From Flavobacteriaceae bacterium MAR_2010_72 (GTDB taxonomy: Bacteria; Bacteroidota; Bacteroidia; Flavobacteriales; Flavobacteriaceae): a DNA stretch of 64,000 nucleotides. The notes beneath the pieces are model-generated. The model ran no database searches. It was not told the origin of the DNA and saw only the letters and a list, made by a program, of their open reading frames with translations. The position numbers were made by a program, and so were the translations under genes. Positions 44,932 to 53,036 of this stretch are shown here, piece after piece. The stretch covers positions 1,798,001 to 1,862,000 of the forward strand of contig QXCW01000002.1 of assembly GCA_003550275.1 (NCBI GenBank), given 5' to 3'. Each line of letters begins with the position of its first letter. Position 1 is the first letter of the stretch.

Positions 44932-45946
44932 CGCTTCTTTTTTCTATTTCATTTAAATTTTTTATGATCTTAGGTAGATTCCTGAAATGCACATATGATT
45001 TACTAAAATCACCATATCCAAATGCAGGTGATCCCTGTAAGACTTCGTTGTCCTTTATATTTCTATTAATTCCTGATTGCGCTTGAATTTTAACATTGTT
45101 ACCAATAGTAATGTGCCCAACAATCCCTACTTGTCCACCAATTTGACAGTTTTCACCAATTTTTGTCGATCCAGCTATACCTGTTTGGGCTGCTATCACC
45201 GTGTTTTTACCAATTTCTACATTATGGGCTATCTGAATTTGATTATCCAATTTAACTCCTTTTCTAATAATTGTAGAACCTAAAGTTGCTCTATCAATAG
45301 TGGTAGCGGCTCCAATATCAACAAAATCTTCAATAATAACGTTACCTGTTTGTGGCACCTTGCTATATTCTCCATTTTCATTTGGAGCAAATCCAAATCC
45401 GTCGGCACCTATAATGGCTCCAGAATTTATGACACAATTACTTCCTATTCTACATTCTGAATAAATTTTAGCGCCCGCAAACACAATTGTATTTTCATCA
45501 ATAGTCACATTATCACCTATATATGTGTTTGGAAAAATCTTAACATTGTCACCTATCTTCACATGCTCACCTATATAAGTAAATGCACCTATATAAACAT
45601 TTTCACCGCAATTAGATGACTCTGCAATAAATGAAGGCTGCTCAATTCCTGACTTATTCAATTTAACTTGATTGTAATATTCCAACAACTTTGAAAAAGA
45701 CTTATATGCATCTTCAACTTTAATTAGGGTTGTTGTAATGGCGTTTTCAGCTTCAAATGTTTTATTTACAATGGTAATAGATGCCCTTGTACTATAGATG
45801 TATGGCTTGTATTTAGGATTAGCCAGAAAGGTTAATGAGCCTTCAGTGCCTTCTTCAATTTTAGAAAGTTTGGATACCTCTACATCAGGATTTCCAATAA
45901 CATCACCCTCTAATATTCCGGCTATTTGTGCTGCTGTGAATTTCAT
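44918..45946 (-). CDS. lpxD: UDP-3-O-(3-hydroxyacyl)glucosamine N-acyltransferase
   Basis: LpxD adds the N-linked acyl chain in lipid A synthesis. The 342-residue protein has the N-terminal LpxD domain and a beta-helix, with [25 protein letters not shown] carrying the catalytic His, and a C-terminal helix (residues 320-342). It overlaps the lpxC-fabZ start by 14 bases. It is the first gene of the lipid A cluster and has a promoter box upstream. Confidence 0.95.
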   Translation of the reverse strand: MKFTAAQIAGILEGDVIGNPDVEVSKLSKIEEGTEGSLTFLANPKYKPYIYSTRASITIVNKTFEAENAITTTLIKVEDAYKSFSKLLEYYNQVKLNKSGIEQPSFIAESSNCGENVYIGAFTYIGEHVKIGDNVKIFPNTYIGDNVTIDENTIVFAGAKIYSECRIGSNCVINSGAIIGADGFGFAPNENGEYSKVPQTGNVIIEDFVDIGAATTIDRATLGSTIIRKGVKLDNQIQIAHNVEIGKNTVIAAQTGIAGSTKIGENCQIGGQVGIVGHITIGNNVKIQAQSGINRNIKDNEVLQGSPAFGYGDFSKSYVHFRNLPKIIKNLNEIEKRSDGDN

Positions 45947-46021
45947 CTATGTAAGATCTGTTTCATTATACGGTTAGATGTTATTCGCATCTAGAATATA
46001 GTATTGGCTTAAAGTTCTTCG

Positions 46022-46029
46022 CAAAAATA
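46022..46029 (-). promoter_or_regulatory. Promoter -7 box of the lpx cluster
   Basis: The minus strand reads TATTTTTG, a full TAnnTTTG match. Transcription would start near 46015, giving a leader of about 70 bases before the lpxD ATG. This leader holds a 6-bp hairpin TAGATG/CATCTA (45975-45993). The box lies inside the end of the upstream HD-hydrolase region. Confidence 0.45.
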
Positions 46030-46040
46030 GAAAAAATGTA

Positions 46041-47270
46041 TCACATTTTGTCTTTAGGGAAGCATATATAATATTTTGTAACCGATTTGGAAAGGGCTTT
46101 TAGATTGAGTTGGTCTGAAGCCTTTACAATATCCCCAACCTTGCCCGACTTATATAAAACACTGATTTTTTGAGCATTTTGTTGATAGGCCTGATTAGCA
46201 ATTTCACCTGTAAACACAAAATATTGAGCTTCCTCTTCTGTTATTTGATAGCGCCCCATCAACTTACTTATATGTACGTGTAACAGTTCTGGTTTAATTA
46301 CTTTACTCTTAATTTTGATTTTTAGTAAGTCTCTGTTAATAATCATATCGCATAAATTATGCAACACAAAATCACTATGAAACTGCCAAATTTTCAAGGC
46401 TGATATCACATCATAATCGTCAAGTTTAGTGAATGTCTCGAGTGTTTGTTTATCAAAATCACTCATGGTGATTTCATTGTTTAAAAAATAAAGTAACGGC
46501 TCACTTGCATTGAGTTGATGACCATTACTAATGAGTTCTTTAGCACGCTTTAGAACCCTGATAAGCAATTGCTCTGCAACCAGGCCAGTTTTATGCAAAT
46601 AAACCTGCCAATACATGAAACGTCGGGCAACCAAAAACTTCTCGACACTATAAATTCCTTTTTCCTCGATCACTAAATTGTCATTTACAACATTAAGCAT
46701 TGTAATCAATCGTTCACTATTTACATTTCCTTCGGCAACACCTGTATAGAAGCTATCCCGTTTTAAATAATCGGCTCGATCCATGTCTAATTGCCCCGAA
46801 ATTAATTGACAAAGAAAATTTCGATGATAGTTTCCTTTGAAAATTTCAATGGCAAGCGTTAAACTTCCGTTAAATTCTTCATTTAACTGCTCCATCAAAA
46901 GCAATGAAATAGCTTCATGGGATACACCATTTACAATACTATGTTCCATGGCGTGGGAAAATGGTCCATGACCAATATCATGTAATAAAATTGCGGCAAA
47001 CAAAGCGTTTTCTTCTTCTTCAGAAATGGTAACTCCCTTAAAACGAAGCACATTAACCGCCTTTTGCATTAAGTGCATACAACCTATGGCATGATGAAAT
47101 CGCGTGTGGTGGGCACCTGGATAAACCAAATAAGACATTCCCATTTGGGTGATGCGGCGTAAGCGTTGAAAATATTTATGCTCGATTAAATCAAAAATTA
47201 ACGTATTTGGAATGGTAATAAATCCGTAAATTGGGTCGTTAAATATTTTGAGTTTGTTTTTCGTAGGCAA
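46041..47270 (-). CDS. HD-domain phosphohydrolase (dNTPase-like)
   Basis: The 409-residue cytoplasmic protein has the HD metal-site signature HHTRFHHAIGCMHLM near 53-67, LLHDIGHGPFSHAMEH near 93-108 and LDMDRADYLKRDS near 169-181. It resembles the SAMHD1/YdhJ group that hydrolyses dNTPs or other phosphoesters. The start is TTG at 47270: no ATG is nearby, the homology begins at NDPIYGFI, and a full promoter box lies 25 bases upstream. It is divergent from porX. Confidence 0.9.
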   Translation of the reverse strand: MPTKNKLKIFNDPIYGFITIPNTLIFDLIEHKYFQRLRRITQMGMSYLVYPGAHHTRFHHAIGCMHLMQKAVNVLRFKGVTISEEEENALFAAILLHDIGHGPFSHAMEHSIVNGVSHEAISLLLMEQLNEEFNGSLTLAIEIFKGNYHRNFLCQLISGQLDMDRADYLKRDSFYTGVAEGNVNSERLITMLNVVNDNLVIEEKGIYSVEKFLVARRFMYWQVYLHKTGLVAEQLLIRVLKRAKELISNGHQLNASEPLLYFLNNEITMSDFDKQTLETFTKLDDYDVISALKIWQFHSDFVLHNLCDMIINRDLLKIKIKSKVIKPELLHVHISKLMGRYQITEEEAQYFVFTGEIANQAYQQNAQKISVLYKSGKVGDIVKASDQLNLKALSKSVTKYYICFPKDKM

Positions 47271-47294
47271 ACTTTAAAATTTAATAATTATAAA

Positions 47295-47302
47295 CAAATA
47301 TA
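47295..47302 (-). promoter_or_regulatory. Promoter -7 box of the HD hydrolase gene
   Basis: The minus strand reads TATATTTG, a full match. The implied transcript start (about 47288) lies 18 bases before the TTG start codon, which supports that start. Confidence 0.5.
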
Positions 47303-47303
47303 C

Positions 47304-48857
47304 ATGAACAATATAAATATTCTCTGGGTTGATGACGAAATTGATTTACTTAAACCACATATCCTATTCCTTGAGCAAAAACAATACAAAGTAACTACTT
47401 GTCAAAGTGGTACTGAAGCCATTGAAATTATCGATGACACTAATTTTGATATTGTTTTTTTAGATGAAAACATGCCAGGTTTGACTGGGCTGGAAACACT
47501 TAATGAAATTAAGGAACGTCGTGCTAATCTTCCCGTAGTAATGATTACCAAAAGTGAGGAAGAATATATTATGGAGGAGGCTATTGGCAACAAAATTGCC
47601 GATTACCTCATTAAGCCAGTCAATCCAAATCAAATATTGTTAAGTCTTAAAAAGAATTTAGATCACTCACGTTTAATTTCAGAAAAAACCACCTCAAATT
47701 ATCAGCAGGAATTCAGAAAAATAGCCATGGATATGGCTATGGTAAATAGTTATGAAGAATGGGCAGAATTCTATCAAAGGTTAATTTACTGGGAACTACA
47801 GCTCGAAGATATTGAAGATGTTGGCATGACCGAAATATTAGAATCCCAAAAAACGGAAGCCAACTTACAATTTGGAAAATTTATTGACAAGGTGTACCCT
47901 TCTTGGTTTGAACATAAGGCTGATGCGCCTACAATGTCCCATACCTTATTTAAAGACAAAGTTGTACCACAATTAAGTGACAAACAGCCAACACTATTAA
48001 TAGTTATAGATAATTTAAGATATGACCAATGGAAGGCTTTTGAACCTATAGTGAGTAATTATTATAAAAAAACTTCTGAATCACCTTTTTACAGCATTTT
48101 ACCAACAGCTACCCAATATGCAAGAAATGCGATATTTTCAGGGTTGATGCCACTTGAAATGGAAAAGCTTCATCCAAAATTATGGAAGAATGATATAGAT
48201 GATGGGGGGAAAAATTTACATGAAGCCGAATTTTTAGAGGCACAATTGCGACGTTTAGGACTAACTCATTTGAAACATGAATATCATAAAATTACCAATT
48301 TACGATCTGGCAAAAAATTAGTTGAGAACTTCAAAACCCTTAAGGAAAATGACCTATCTGTAATCGTTTATAATTTTGTGGACATGTTGTCCCACTCCAA
48401 AACAGAAATGGAAGTTGTGAAAGAATTAGCCTCCAATGATAAAGCCTATCGTTCTTTGACCTTAAGTTGGTTTAAAAATTCACCATTACTGGAAATGATT
48501 CAGCAAGCACAGCAACTTGGCTTCAAACTAATTTTAACAACTGATCACGGCACTATTAATGTTAAAAACCCATCGAAAGTTATTGGTGACAGGGATACAA
48601 GTTTAAATTTAAGATACAAAACCGGGAGAAGCCTTACCTATGAAGATAAGGACGTTTTTGCTGCAAAAGACCCGAAAGCACTTCATTTACCTGCCCTTAC
48701 AATGAGCAGTTCGTTTATTTTTGCCAAAAATGATGTGTTTTTAGCATATCCTAATAACTACAATCACTATGTGAGTTATTATAGAAACACCTACCAACAC
48801 GGCGGCGTTTCGTTAGAAGAAATGATCATTCCTTTCGTGGTCATGAACCCTAAATAA
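47304..48857 (+). CDS. porX: PorX: response regulator fused to an alkaline-phosphatase-fold domain
   Basis: PorX is a Bacteroidota two-component regulator that controls type IX secretion together with PorY and an ECF sigma factor. The 517-residue protein has a receiver domain (1-120) with acidic pocket Asp10/Asp11, phosphorylated Asp54 (VFLDENMPG), Thr82 and Lys104. The linker and C-terminal PglZ/alkaline-phosphatase-like domain follow (IVIDNLRYDQWKAFEP near 231, LTTDHGT near 412). The receiver lacks a DNA-binding output, as in known PorX. No type IX secretion genes or C-terminal sorting signals are seen nearby. Confidence 0.95.
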   Translation: MNNINILWVDDEIDLLKPHILFLEQKQYKVTTCQSGTEAIEIIDDTNFDIVFLDENMPGLTGLETLNEIKERRANLPVVMITKSEEEYIMEEAIGNKIADYLIKPVNPNQILLSLKKNLDHSRLISEKTTSNYQQEFRKIAMDMAMVNSYEEWAEFYQRLIYWELQLEDIEDVGMTEILESQKTEANLQFGKFIDKVYPSWFEHKADAPTMSHTLFKDKVVPQLSDKQPTLLIVIDNLRYDQWKAFEPIVSNYYKKTSESPFYSILPTATQYARNAIFSGLMPLEMEKLHPKLWKNDIDDGGKNLHEAEFLEAQLRRLGLTHLKHEYHKITNLRSGKKLVENFKTLKENDLSVIVYNFVDMLSHSKTEMEVVKELASNDKAYRSLTLSWFKNSPLLEMIQQAQQLGFKLILTTDHGTINVKNPSKVIGDRDTSLNLRYKTGRSLTYEDKDVFAAKDPKALHLPALTMSSSFIFAKNDVFLAYPNNYNHYVSYYRNTYQHGGVSLEEMIIPFVVMNPK

Positions 48858-48865
48858 TTCCATGT

Positions 48866-48898
48866 AATGCATAAAAATCCGATGAAATGCATTTTTTT
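48866..48898 (+). terminator. Probable terminator after porX
   Basis: AATGCAT (48866-48872) pairs with ATGCATT (48887-48893), leaving a 14-base loop, and is followed by a run of seven T. The stem is short, so termination could be partial. Confidence 0.45.
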
Positions 48899-48953
48899 CT
48901 AGTTTTTTTGAATAATTATGCTTATACTTGTGCCATAGTTTAATAAGTTAACA

Positions 48954-49406
48954 GTGAAAAGAACGTTTGCCATATCTGAAATAGATAGTGTTGCTCAAGA
49001 ACTTATAGAGCAATTCGAAACCAAGACGATTGCTTTTAAAGCAGGAATGGGTGTAGGCAAAACTACGCTTATAAAAGCTTTAGTTAAAGCATTGGGCAGT
49101 GAAGATGTTGTGACCAGCCCTACTTTTTCAATTGTCAATGAATATCACTTAAGCAGTGGTAAGATATTTCACTTTGATTTTTATCGAATTAAAAATGAAG
49201 AAGAGGCCTTAAATTTTGGCATTGAAGACTATTTCCAATCTAACCATTGGATTTTTATGGAATGGTATGAAAACATCCCCAATTTATTGCCCGAAAATTA
49301 TGACCAAGTAACTATAAATCTTGATAAAAACGAGTTTAGAACCCTCAAATTGAATAACAACTTAACAACAACGCAAAAAAATGCTATGGAACAGCAAAAT
49401 TTTTAG
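48954..49406 (+). CDS. tsaE: tRNA threonylcarbamoyladenosine biosynthesis ATPase TsaE
   Basis: TsaE is the ATPase partner of TsaB and TsaD in making t6A37 on tRNA. The 150-residue protein has a P-loop AGMGVGKTT at 31-39, SPTFSIVNEY near 60-69 and FDFYRI near 82, all family markers. The C-terminal end is about 15 residues longer than average. The start is GTG at 48954; a stop codon lies six codons upstream, so no alternative is available. It has an imperfect promoter box (TATACTTG, 48923-48930). Confidence 0.94.
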   Translation: MKRTFAISEIDSVAQELIEQFETKTIAFKAGMGVGKTTLIKALVKALGSEDVVTSPTFSIVNEYHLSSGKIFHFDFYRIKNEEEALNFGIEDYFQSNHWIFMEWYENIPNLLPENYDQVTINLDKNEFRTLKLNNNLTTTQKNAMEQQNF

Positions 49407-49526
49407 TTAAATTTTGGCAACTTGCCATTAGAGTATCTCTGCATAGTACGGAAAAACCGTAATGATTAAGAGGATTATACGATTAATTTTAACATTTGGT
49501 TAACTGCGTTTAAAGCAACCCGACTT

Positions 49527-49534
49527 TAAATTTG
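49527..49534 (+). promoter_or_regulatory. Promoter -7 box of the small exported peptide gene
   Basis: The plus strand reads TAAATTTG, a full match, 31 bases before the ATG at 49565. It implies a transcript starting near 49541 and supports the peptide gene being real. A preceding hairpin TACGG/CCGTA (49447-49461) has no T-run. Confidence 0.5.
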
Positions 49535-49564
49535 TAGTAATTAATTAATTAAATCCCTTAAATT

Positions 49565-49711
49565 ATGAAAGCTAAAAAATTAGTACTAGCGATTGCAATC
49601 TTTGGTGGTATGTTGTTTACAGTTCAAGCAACTAACATTATAGATTTAAATGGACAATCAACAACACAAATGGACAAAACTAGGATCAAAGTTCCTAGCG
49701 GAGAACAGTAA
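49565..49711 (+). CDS. Small exported peptide, 48 residues, unknown function
   Basis: The ORF encodes MKAKKLVLAIAIFGG followed by MLFTVQAT and a short mature part ending DKTRIKVPSGEQ. The basic start and hydrophobic core form a signal peptide with cleavage near QA-T. It is too short for most gene finders. A promoter box lies just upstream. From memory, similar short exported peptides ending with a DKxKI/R-rich tail occur near alanine-dehydrogenase-type genes in other Flavobacteriaceae, but this cannot be verified here. It overlaps the next gene by 62 bases in a different frame. Confidence 0.6.
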   Translation: MKAKKLVLAIAIFGGMLFTVQATNIIDLNGQSTTQMDKTRIKVPSGEQ

Positions 49712-50195
49712 TCGATCTTTGATCATTGGGGCTGTTATAGCTACTTTAATAGCTTTAACACCCTATTATTTTACGTTATACGAAAGTGTTCCTGACACCA
49801 AAGTCTGGGACACTTTTTTATTTACCTATAAAAGTAATTATTATGAAAGCGCATTTATCCTTGCATGGACATTAACCAACAAAGTAGTACCACTTTTTTT
49901 AATCTTTATTTGGTTCTTTACCTGCCGTCACTGGTGGTTTCATGCCCTGTTGGTTCCAATAGCATTGTACATTTATCAAATAATCGGCGTTTTAAATGAT
50001 GATTTAAAGTTTTTTGACACCAATCAGTTTTTATACTTATTACCTGTAATGGCCATTGTAATCCCTTCGATTTATTTATTAAGAGCTAAAATGTTTAATA
50101 AAATTAATGATGCGGATAAAACTATGCAAGAACTTGAAGATGAGTTTAGGATTGGTCCAAAAGGACTATTTGGCAGGTTAAAGGATTACTTTTAA
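49650..50195 (+). CDS. Small conserved membrane protein
   Basis: The 181-residue protein has about four membrane helices (residues 24-44, 66-86, 91-112 and 128-146) and a short charged C-terminus (EDEFRIGPKGLFGRLKDYF). The pattern WFFTCRHWWFHALLVPIALYIYQ is distinctive. No known family can be assigned. The N-terminus from ATG 49650 overlaps the upstream peptide gene; a TTG at 49719 would give a start after that stop but removes 23 residues that look protein-like. It lies 59 bases before ald. Confidence 0.8.
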   Translation: MDNQQHKWTKLGSKFLAENSNRSLIIGAVIATLIALTPYYFTLYESVPDTKVWDTFLFTYKSNYYESAFILAWTLTNKVVPLFLIFIWFFTCRHWWFHALLVPIALYIYQIIGVLNDDLKFFDTNQFLYLLPVMAIVIPSIYLLRAKMFNKINDADKTMQELEDEFRIGPKGLFGRLKDYF

Positions 50196-50221
50196 TGGAG
50201 TTTTATAAAAATTGAAAAAAT

Positions 50222-50251
50222 AGTTGTAATTTGAAATTTATATTTACAACT
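50222..50251 (+). repeat. Inverted repeat in the ald leader
   Basis: AGTTGTAA (50222-50229) and TTACAACT (50244-50251) are perfect 8-bp arms around a 14-base spacer, ending four bases before the ald ATG. It may be a protein operator (Lrp-family regulators often control alanine dehydrogenase genes) or an RNA hairpin at the start codon. Confidence 0.5.
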
Positions 50252-50254
50252 TAA

Positions 50255-51454
50255 ATGAGCAAATCGTTATCTCCGTTTAGTAAGGCACAATTACTTCCCC
50301 AGGAAGAAACTCTTGAAATTTTAAGAAAAAAAGGTGAGCTTTTTATAGGCATCCCTAAAGAAACTTTTTTTCAGGAAAAACGAGTCTGCTTAACCCCAGA
50401 TGCCGTATCGGCTTTATCCTCAAACGGACACAGAGTTTTGATTGAAGCTGGAGCTGGAGAAGGTGCCAACTTTAAAGACAAGGCTTACAGCGAAGCTGGT
50501 GCAGAAATCACAAAGGACACAGCTAAAGTTTACTCCTGCCCTATTATCCTTAAGGTAGAGCCGCCTTCAATAGAAGAAATTAAACTTATCAATCCGCAAA
50601 CCTTATTAATTTCAGCATTACAAATAAAAACACAAAGTAAATCCTATTTTGAAGCTTTAGCATCAAAGCGTATCACAGCGCTCGCATTTGAGTTTATAAA
50701 GGATGAGGATGGAGCATATCCCGCCGTGAGATCATTAAGTGAAATTGCTGGAACAGCATCCGTACTTATAGCGTCCGAATTATTATCAAATGTCAATGGT
50801 GGCAATGGTTTGCTGTTTGGAAATATAAACGGCGTACCGCCTACCGAAATAGTCATTATAGGTGCCGGAACCGTAGGCGAGTTTGCTGCACGATCGGCTT
50901 TAGGCCTAGGGGCTAATGTGAAGGTTTTTGACAGTTCAATTACTCGATTGCGTTGCCTCCAAACTAATTTAGGAAGAACAATTTATACCTCTACGATACA
51001 GCCTAAAAACCTCATAAAAGCCCTAAAAAGATGTGATGTGGCTATTGGCGCTGTTAGAGGAACGAACCGTGCTCCCGTTGTTGTTACCGAAAACATGGTC
51101 AAGTGCATGAAAAATGGCGCTGTAATTATTGACGTAAGCATAGATATGGGCGGTTGTTTCGAAACCAGTGAGATCACCAACCATGATCATCCAACTTTTG
51201 AAGTAAATGGCGTCACCCATTATTGTGTACCAAACATTCCTGCACGCTATTCGCGTTCGGCTTCAGTATCTATTAGTAATATCTTCACGCCTTATCTGTT
51301 AAAGATAGCCGAAGACGGTGGAATTGAAAATGCCATCCGTTTTGACCGTGGTTTAAAAAATGGATTGTATTTTTACCACGGCGTTTTAACTAACAAATCT
51401 GTGGCAGATTGGTTCGAATTAAAACACACCGAGATAAATTTACTTGTTTTTTAA
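50255..51454 (+). CDS. ald: Alanine dehydrogenase / transhydrogenase-alpha-like protein
   Basis: The 399-residue protein has the Ald/PntA fold with the NAD site VIIGAGTVGEFAARSALGLGANVKVFD near 206-232 and the late Ald-type motif IDMGGCFETSE. The catalytic Lys of Ald (in VKEP) appears as Glu in ILKVEPPS, and the catalytic His (in LHLA) appears as Gln in ISALQIKT, as judged by hand alignment. The N-terminal 30 residues are an extra segment. Bacteroidota proteins of this type are annotated as alanine dehydrogenase; whether this one deaminates alanine is uncertain. Confidence 0.85.
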   Translation: MSKSLSPFSKAQLLPQEETLEILRKKGELFIGIPKETFFQEKRVCLTPDAVSALSSNGHRVLIEAGAGEGANFKDKAYSEAGAEITKDTAKVYSCPIILKVEPPSIEEIKLINPQTLLISALQIKTQSKSYFEALASKRITALAFEFIKDEDGAYPAVRSLSEIAGTASVLIASELLSNVNGGNGLLFGNINGVPPTEIVIIGAGTVGEFAARSALGLGANVKVFDSSITRLRCLQTNLGRTIYTSTIQPKNLIKALKRCDVAIGAVRGTNRAPVVVTENMVKCMKNGAVIIDVSIDMGGCFETSEITNHDHPTFEVNGVTHYCVPNIPARYSRSASVSISNIFTPYLLKIAEDGGIENAIRFDRGLKNGLYFYHGVLTNKSVADWFELKHTEINLLVF

Positions 51455-51481
51455 TACCAAAACATCAAACTTTACATACCG

Positions 51482-51856
51482 ATGAAATTAATTCAACGTG
51501 TAGGCTATTATTTGGGAGGTTTTTCCATAGGACTTATTATTCTTGCTTTTTTTTTAAGCGGAAAAAAAACATCTTGCGATTATGGTCCTAATGCCCGAAC
51601 TATTAAAAATATTTCTATTAAAAAGAAGCATTATTCCGATGAAGCTTTAGCATTCATGGCACTGCATTCTTTGGACACCACAACGGTTTCTAGATTAATT
51701 AAGACCGGAGATGTCAATTTTTCAGAGAGTGACACAAAAACCAAGCCCTGCAATATCTATAGCATTGATAATTATTTAGACGAAAAAGCTATTACGCTCA
51801 AAGTAAAGAATTGTGATTCCGTTGCAATTATTTCGGAATTAAAAATCAATCCATAA
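51482..51856 (+). CDS. DUF4258 domain protein, membrane-anchored
   Basis: The 124-residue protein has one N-terminal membrane helix (about 8-25) followed by a small soluble domain (KKHYSDEALAFMALHSLDTTTVSRLI and the Cys-containing KPCNIYSIDNY). The domain pattern fits DUF4258, whose function is unknown. There are three mature cysteines, which could form a disulfide. It lies 27 bases after ald and probably shares its transcript. Confidence 0.82.
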   Translation: MKLIQRVGYYLGGFSIGLIILAFFLSGKKTSCDYGPNARTIKNISIKKKHYSDEALAFMALHSLDTTTVSRLIKTGDVNFSESDTKTKPCNIYSIDNYLDEKAITLKVKNCDSVAIISELKINP

Positions 51857-51872
51857 GTTTTTCATAAGCTTT

Positions 51873-53009
51873 ATGCAAAACAAAGAGAACAAGCGAATTT
51901 GGTTATCGCCGCCACATATGAGCGGGAATGAACAAGCGTTTGTAAATCAAGCTTTTGAGTCGAATTGGATTGCACCCAACGGCGAACACATTAATGGTTT
52001 TGAACAGGAATTAACAAACTATTTAAACCCAAATTATTTTGTAACTGTGCTTAACTCTGGGACTTCGGCGATTCATTTATCCTTGTTGCTTTTGGGAGTT
52101 ACTGATGGGGATGAAGTGTTGTGCCAATCCAATACATTTATAGCTTCGGTAAACCCTGTTTGTTATTGTGGTGCTACACCCATATTTATAGATAGTGAAG
52201 CAGATAGTTGGAATATTTGCCCAGAACAATTGGAACTCGCTATTAAAGATCGCATAAAACTTGGCAAAAAGCCCAAAGCCATAATTGCTGTTCATTTATA
52301 TGGTATGCCTTATAATGTTAATGCAATTCAGAGCATTGCTGAATCTTATGATATTCCTGTGATTGAAGACAGCGCTGAAGCATTAGGCAGCCGCTACAAA
52401 ACTGAAAAATGTGGCACATTGGGAACACTTTCGGCTATTTCATTCAACGGTAATAAAATCATTACCACTTCTGCAGGCGGCGCTCTAATTACAAAAGATA
52501 AAGAACTAAAACAAAAAGCCGTTTTGCTAGCTAATCAAGCTAAAGAATATACCACCGAATACCTCCATAACCATATTGGTTATAATTACCGCATGTCGAA
52601 CGTTTTGGCTGGAATAGGTCGTGGACAACTACAAGTTATTGAAAAGCGTGTTGAAGCACGCCGAGCTATCTATAGCCTTTACAAAGAACAATTAAGTTCA
52701 ATCGAAGAGGTTGGATTTCAAAGTGAAGCTGATAACTCGTATTCAAACAGATGGCTCACTTGTATCTTACTTCCAAAATCATCAGACAAGGAACCGTTAA
52801 GAGTTTTATTAGAGCAGCACAATATCGAATCAAAACCTCTGTGGAAACCCATGCACCAACAACCAGTTTTTAAAAATTCAATGAGCTACATTAATGGAAT
52901 TTCAGATATGTTATTCAATAAAGGGCTTTGCCTTCCAAGTGGATCAGATTTAACTGAAGAAGATCAATTTCGCGTGATCTCAATCATAAAAGACTATTTT
53001 AGCAGTTAA
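51873..53009 (+). CDS. DegT/DnrJ/EryC1/StrS sugar aminotransferase
   Basis: This PLP enzyme transfers an amino group to a nucleotide-linked keto sugar. The 378-residue protein has the family motifs NSGTSAIHLSL (60-70), VIEDSAEALGS with Asp166 stacking PLP, and SFNGNKIITTSAGG with the PLP-binding Lys195. It resembles enzymes that act on UDP-4-keto-6-deoxy-GlcNAc, such as PglE-type aminotransferases, which fits the dehydratase encoded 27 bases downstream. The sugar identity is inferred. No glycosyltransferases or export genes lie nearby. Confidence 0.9.
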   Translation: MQNKENKRIWLSPPHMSGNEQAFVNQAFESNWIAPNGEHINGFEQELTNYLNPNYFVTVLNSGTSAIHLSLLLLGVTDGDEVLCQSNTFIASVNPVCYCGATPIFIDSEADSWNICPEQLELAIKDRIKLGKKPKAIIAVHLYGMPYNVNAIQSIAESYDIPVIEDSAEALGSRYKTEKCGTLGTLSAISFNGNKIITTSAGGALITKDKELKQKAVLLANQAKEYTTEYLHNHIGYNYRMSNVLAGIGRGQLQVIEKRVEARRAIYSLYKEQLSSIEEVGFQSEADNSYSNRWLTCILLPKSSDKEPLRVLLEQHNIESKPLWKPMHQQPVFKNSMSYINGISDMLFNKGLCLPSGSDLTEEDQFRVISIIKDYFSS

Positions 53010-53036
53010 TGAAATGACCAGCAACAAGAAAAATTT

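Noticed and set aside
49447-49461. TACGG/CCGTA hairpin after tsaE as a terminator
   Set aside because: The stem is 5 bp and is not followed by a T-run.
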